A stretch of 37,507 nucleotides of DNA. Source: JAEUIG01 sp046349775 (lineage in GTDB: Bacteria; Planctomycetota; Planctomycetia; Planctomycetales; Planctomycetaceae). Positions 34,813 to 37,507 of the stretch are shown here, in pieces (the first letter of the stretch is position 1; every line of letters starts with the position of its first letter). Location of the stretch: positions 1-37,507 of the forward strand of contig JAXMBS010000053.1 of NCBI GenBank assembly GCA_046349775.1, read 5' to 3'. Both the position numbers and the translations under genes were made by a program. The notes beneath the pieces are model-generated. The model worked only from the letters and a program-made list of their open reading frames with translations. It was not told the origin of the DNA and searched no databases.

Positions 34813-35799
34813 ATGAGCAGACGCCGAGACCGCTCCCGCTCGACCGCGATGCCTGCCGGCGTGACGATGCGTCTTGGCAGCGCAATCGTCGCGCTGCTGA
34901 TCCTCGGGATGATCTATTCGCGCGCCCGCGACCCGCGAACGTGGCGGTGGCTCGCTCCGGAGGATGGCGCTCCCCCCGTCGCCGCGATCCCGGCGCAGGC
35001 CGGACAGGGTGCCCCGCCTGTCACGCCCCCCGTCGCTCCGGTCGAGGTTGTCGTCCCCGGCCCCACCGATCTCGACGAAGCGGATTCCCAGGAAGTGCAG
35101 ACGCAGTTTTCCGCCCTCGGAGACAAGTCAGCGCTCGCGAAAGAGGACATGCCGGCCTACTGGCGGGTGATGCGGTGGACCCGTGCGCAGACCTTCGACG
35201 AACTCCTCGCCCGCGCCGACCAGAACGTCCTCTACACTCAATTCCTGACGGGCGACCCGAACAACCAGCGCGGCAAGCCGTTCCGCCTGCGTCTGCACAT
35301 CGCGATGATCGTCGAGCTGACGGGCAAAGACGTGCCGGAGAATTCGGCCGGGGTCGACAAGCTGTACGAGGTCTGGGGCCGGACCGACGACTCGAGCACC
35401 TTTCTGTACAGCATTATCTGCCCCGAACTCCCTCCGGGCATGCGCATCGGCAAAGACATCCACGAGGAAGGCGTCTTCGTCGGCTACTTCCTGAAGGTCA
35501 TGCCGTACCAGGCGGCAGTCAAAGGTCTGGCCGCCCCAATCATGATCGGCCGACTCCGTGCGGTCCCGCGTCCCCCCGCTCCACCAGCCCCGCAGTTGCC
35601 GCCGTGGGTCTGGATCACCGGCGCCGTCGGCCTCCTCGCGGCCGCCGCCTGGGGCTGGAGACAGTTCGCGCACGCCCCGCCTCGTCGCAAAGTCCAGACT
35701 GCCGGCGTCGGGGAAGAAGATGCGGTCGACTGGTTCGGGCAACCGAACGACGATCGCACTGCGAGCCAATCATCACCCGACGACCACCCGTCGCCGTAA
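34813..35799 (+). CDS. Bitopic membrane protein of the ExbB/ExbD cluster
   Basis: A 328-residue protein of unknown family. A basic start (MSRRRDRSRSTAMP) precedes helix 1 (MRLGSAIVALLILGMIYS, about 19-36). The middle is a Pro/Ala-rich linker followed by a conserved-looking globular domain (about 105-255: SALAKEDMPAYWRVMRWTRAQTFDELLARAD ... VYLTQF-like strands ... YEVWGRTDDSSTFLYSIICPELPPGMRIG ... VFVGYFLKVMPYQ). Helix 2 (WVWITGAVGLLAAAAWGW, about 266-283) is followed by a charged tail (DAVDWFGQPNDDRTAS). The globular domain therefore lies outside, with both termini in the cytoplasm. It closes the cluster and may act with the VWA transducer. Function unknown. Confidence 0.82.
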   Translation: MSRRRDRSRSTAMPAGVTMRLGSAIVALLILGMIYSRARDPRTWRWLAPEDGAPPVAAIPAQAGQGAPPVTPPVAPVEVVVPGPTDLDEADSQEVQTQFSALGDKSALAKEDMPAYWRVMRWTRAQTFDELLARADQNVLYTQFLTGDPNNQRGKPFRLRLHIAMIVELTGKDVPENSAGVDKLYEVWGRTDDSSTFLYSIICPELPPGMRIGKDIHEEGVFVGYFLKVMPYQAAVKGLAAPIMIGRLRAVPRPPAPPAPQLPPWVWITGAVGLLAAAAWGWRQFAHAPPRRKVQTAGVGEEDAVDWFGQPNDDRTASQSSPDDHPSP

Positions 35800-35831
35800 C
35801 CGGCGGGTGTGCTTCGCTCTGCCCGTGCGCG

Positions 35832-37507
35832 TTATTTCCGTCGCGTGAACCGCACGCGATACACGCCGGCTCCAAAGGCATTGTCGTCGATGTCCATTTC
35901 CGTGCGGTCATCGAAGACGTCCTGATCGGTCACCCCGCGGCCGGGGTTCGATGGTCCTTCGTAGTCGGTGACCGACAGCACGGTAAAGTCCCAGATCCCC
36001 GGTCCCAGCGGCATGGGGTAGAGCTCGGTCAATTCCTTGCCTTCCGTCTCGGATTTGTCGGCCCACACCAGATACCAGGGCGCGCCATTGACCTTGACGA
36101 ACGGACCATTGGCGCTCGGAGCTCCCGGCTTGTTCCAGGTGTGATGTTGCCATCGCAGCCCATCGCGCGTGACCCACAGCGACGACGAGCCGTCGATCAC
36201 GCACTCGATCTCGAACGAGTCGATCGGCGGTGCGTACGGGTCGCGGCGATTTGTAAACGCTTCCTGCGGCAACACCGGCGTTCCCGTCGGCGTGGACTTC
36301 AGCTCCTCCTCCAGTTTCTGTGCCAGGAGGTTGAACCGGCCGAAGTACTCCCGCAGCTGCGTCCGCTGTTCCGCCGACCGCTTCTCCCGCGGCGCCTTCA
36401 ATATCACTGCGATCTCCGGCGACAACCGATCCGGCAGCACCGCCCGCGGCCCGTCCGTGACCGAGATCCGAAACCGACCGATGCTGTGCTCCTCGTCGTA
36501 AAGGTGATGCATGAGCACCACGACTTCCGTCTCGTCGGGCCTGGCTTCCTCCGGCGGATAGACCTCGATCACCACCTCATGCGGCTTCTTGGTTTGTTCG
36601 TTAATCGCCCACCCGCTGCGGTCCCCCGAGTCAAACATGTCCGTCGGCACAAGGTCCCGGAACCTCGGCACGTACTGGAAATAATCCGCCATTGCCCGCA
36701 CCGGAATGAACAGCGGCGCCTTGGGCCCGCTGCCGGCGCGCAGATCAAGCTTGGACAACACGAAGTTTCCGTTATAGGCCCGGCCGCAGTTCCCGCCCAG
36801 GCGTTCATCGGGAAAGACTTCAATCCGAAACGCCGTCAGTTTCGACGCGGCAAACGGCAACTTGGCGTGAAACACATACGCAACCTTCTGCTTCGGCCCC
36901 GTCACGAAATAGGAGCCATCCTCCTGCCGCTCGAACTTGAACTGCGACGCATCCGCAACATCCCCCGCTCGCAGCGTCGTCGGTTCCAGCACCTTCCACT
37001 CGGGCAATCCCTTCGCGCGCTGCTCCTCCCACTTCGTGATGTTGTCATCGGTGTCGTTGACCTCCGCCAATCTCTCCCGCAACAGCCGCGTGCCGGCCGC
37101 CCCACCGGCGGCCGTCAATTCCTGTTCCAGTTCCGTAGCAAGGACGTTGCCACTGGAAAAGAACTCCTGCAACTTTCGCTGCTGGTCCGGGCTGCGCTCG
37201 GCTGACGGTTCGTCGACAATCAAGCCGATGTCATCTGGCAAGCGATCGGTGACGACAGGTCGCGGCGCTTCGGTCGCGGAAAGTCGAAACCGACCGAGCC
37301 CGTACGAATCGTTATAGAGATTGCAGATTTTCACTTCGATTTCCGTCGCCGACGAATCAACGCTTTCTGCCGGTGCGAATTCAATCACAGCCTCATGTTG
37401 ATGCGCGGCCGCGAGACCTATCGCCCATCCCGATTGGTCGTCCTCATCCAGCATCCGGATCGGGGGATATGGCTTCATGTCCTGCGGAGCCAGTTGGAAA
37501 TAGTCCG
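35832..37507 (-). CDS. Large planctomycete repeat-module protein (5' partial)
   Basis: The frame is open to the right edge, so the start lies beyond the window; an internal ATG at 37478 is not the true start. Two tandem modules of about 130 residues lie at about 37106-37507 and 36294-36686. Each has YFQ ... SGWAI ... EVVIE(F/V) ... (L/I)GRFR(L/I)S(V/A)T ... DRL ... EF. Between them is a domain with FVTGPKQKVAYVFHAKLP ... GGNCGRAYNGNFVLSKLDL, the module found in DUF1549/DUF1553 cytochrome-type proteins of planctomycetes. The C-terminal domain (SFEIECVIDGSSSLWVTRDGLRW ... AGVYRVRF) looks like a beta-sandwich. It is convergent with the cluster at 31338-35799 (32-base gap). Probably exported; function unknown. 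Confidence 0.8.
   Translation of the reverse strand, partial: DYFQLAPQDMKPYPPIRMLDEDDQSGWAIGLAAAHQHEAVIEFAPAESVDSSATEIEVKICNLYNDSYGLGRFRLSATEAPRPVVTDRLPDDIGLIVDEPSAERSPDQQRKLQEFFSSGNVLATELEQELTAAGGAAGTRLLRERLAEVNDTDDNITKWEEQRAKGLPEWKVLEPTTLRAGDVADASQFKFERQEDGSYFVTGPKQKVAYVFHAKLPFAASKLTAFRIEVFPDERLGGNCGRAYNGNFVLSKLDLRAGSGPKAPLFIPVRAMADYFQYVPRFRDLVPTDMFDSGDRSGWAINEQTKKPHEVVIEVYPPEEARPDETEVVVLMHHLYDEEHSIGRFRISVTDGPRAVLPDRLSPEIAVILKAPREKRSAEQRTQLREYFGRFNLLAQKLEEELKSTPTGTPVLPQEAFTNRRDPYAPPIDSFEIECVIDGSSSLWVTRDGLRWQHHTWNKPGAPSANGPFVKVNGAPWYLVWADKSETEGKELTELYPMPLGPGIWDFTVLSVTDYEGPSNPGRGVTDQDVFDDRTEMDIDDNAFGAGVYRVRFTRRK

Noticed and set aside
34941..37205. 754-residue open frame on the plus strand
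   Set aside because: It overlaps the bitopic protein gene in another frame and runs antisense to the repeat-module protein; its composition is Arg-rich and no motif is visible.
1..37507. tRNA or rRNA genes
   Set aside because: No cloverleaf with T-loop GGTTCRANTCC-type sequence and no rRNA-conserved stretches were noticed on either strand by eye; a tRNAscan or Rfam search would be decisive.

Overview
The window is GC-rich bacterial DNA and its gene content points strongly to a member of the Planctomycetota (probably Planctomycetia). The evidence is a DUF1080 protein, a DUF1592 cytochrome/PA14 protein next to a DUF1552 protein, two Gfo/Idh/MocA oxidoreductases, a planctomycete-type ECF sigma factor beside a Ser/Thr kinase, leucine-rich-repeat and cadherin-like surface proteins, and a protein carrying the GRAxNGNFVLSxxxL module usual in DUF1549/DUF1553 proteins. 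No rRNA, tRNA, CRISPR array or insertion sequence was recognised.

Layout: 3-1259 S41 processing protease (start lies outside the window); 1367-1810 DUF5684-like membrane protein; 1994-2824 purine nucleoside phosphorylase; 2967-3704 DUF1080 protein; 4218-7019 divergent ECF sigma factor and cNMP-binding-domain Ser/Thr kinase; 7216-8055 RNase Z-like metallo-hydrolase; 8255-9157 zinc-ribbon membrane protein; 9747-11326 broken aldehyde dehydrogenase between two copies of a composite repeat; 11808-12920 oxidoreductase; 13021-17981 (minus strand) a DUF1592 - DUF1552 - OpgC-like group; 18136-19974 GT-C glycosyltransferase; 20163-22211 (minus strand) a BamE-like protein, a four-TM protein and a lipoprotein; 22554-24937 ABC-2 exporter (ATPase plus permease); 25016-27831 (minus strand) a cadherin-like membrane protein followed by a TM protein; 28307-29902 LRR/TPR lipoprotein; 29921-31120 second oxidoreductase; 31338-35799 a VWA protein, an ExbB/TolQ/MotA-like channel, two ExbD/TolR proteins and a bitopic membrane protein; 35832-37507 a large repeat-module protein running off the right edge.

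The most interesting locus is 31338-35799. The VWA protein begins with a TonB/TolA-like transmembrane helix (S-x3-H-x6-L), is followed by ExbB- and ExbD-type channel subunits, and has no TonB-type C-terminal domain. I infer a proton-motive-force-driven machine whose transducer carries a periplasmic VWA domain.

Quality warning: nearly every larger gene between 1 and about 18 kb, apart from a few intact ones, is split by single-base frameshifts, several at G runs, whereas 18-37.5 kb is almost entirely intact. Sequencing or assembly error is the likeliest explanation. Genes are therefore given as their inferred full extents, with the frameshift positions stated.
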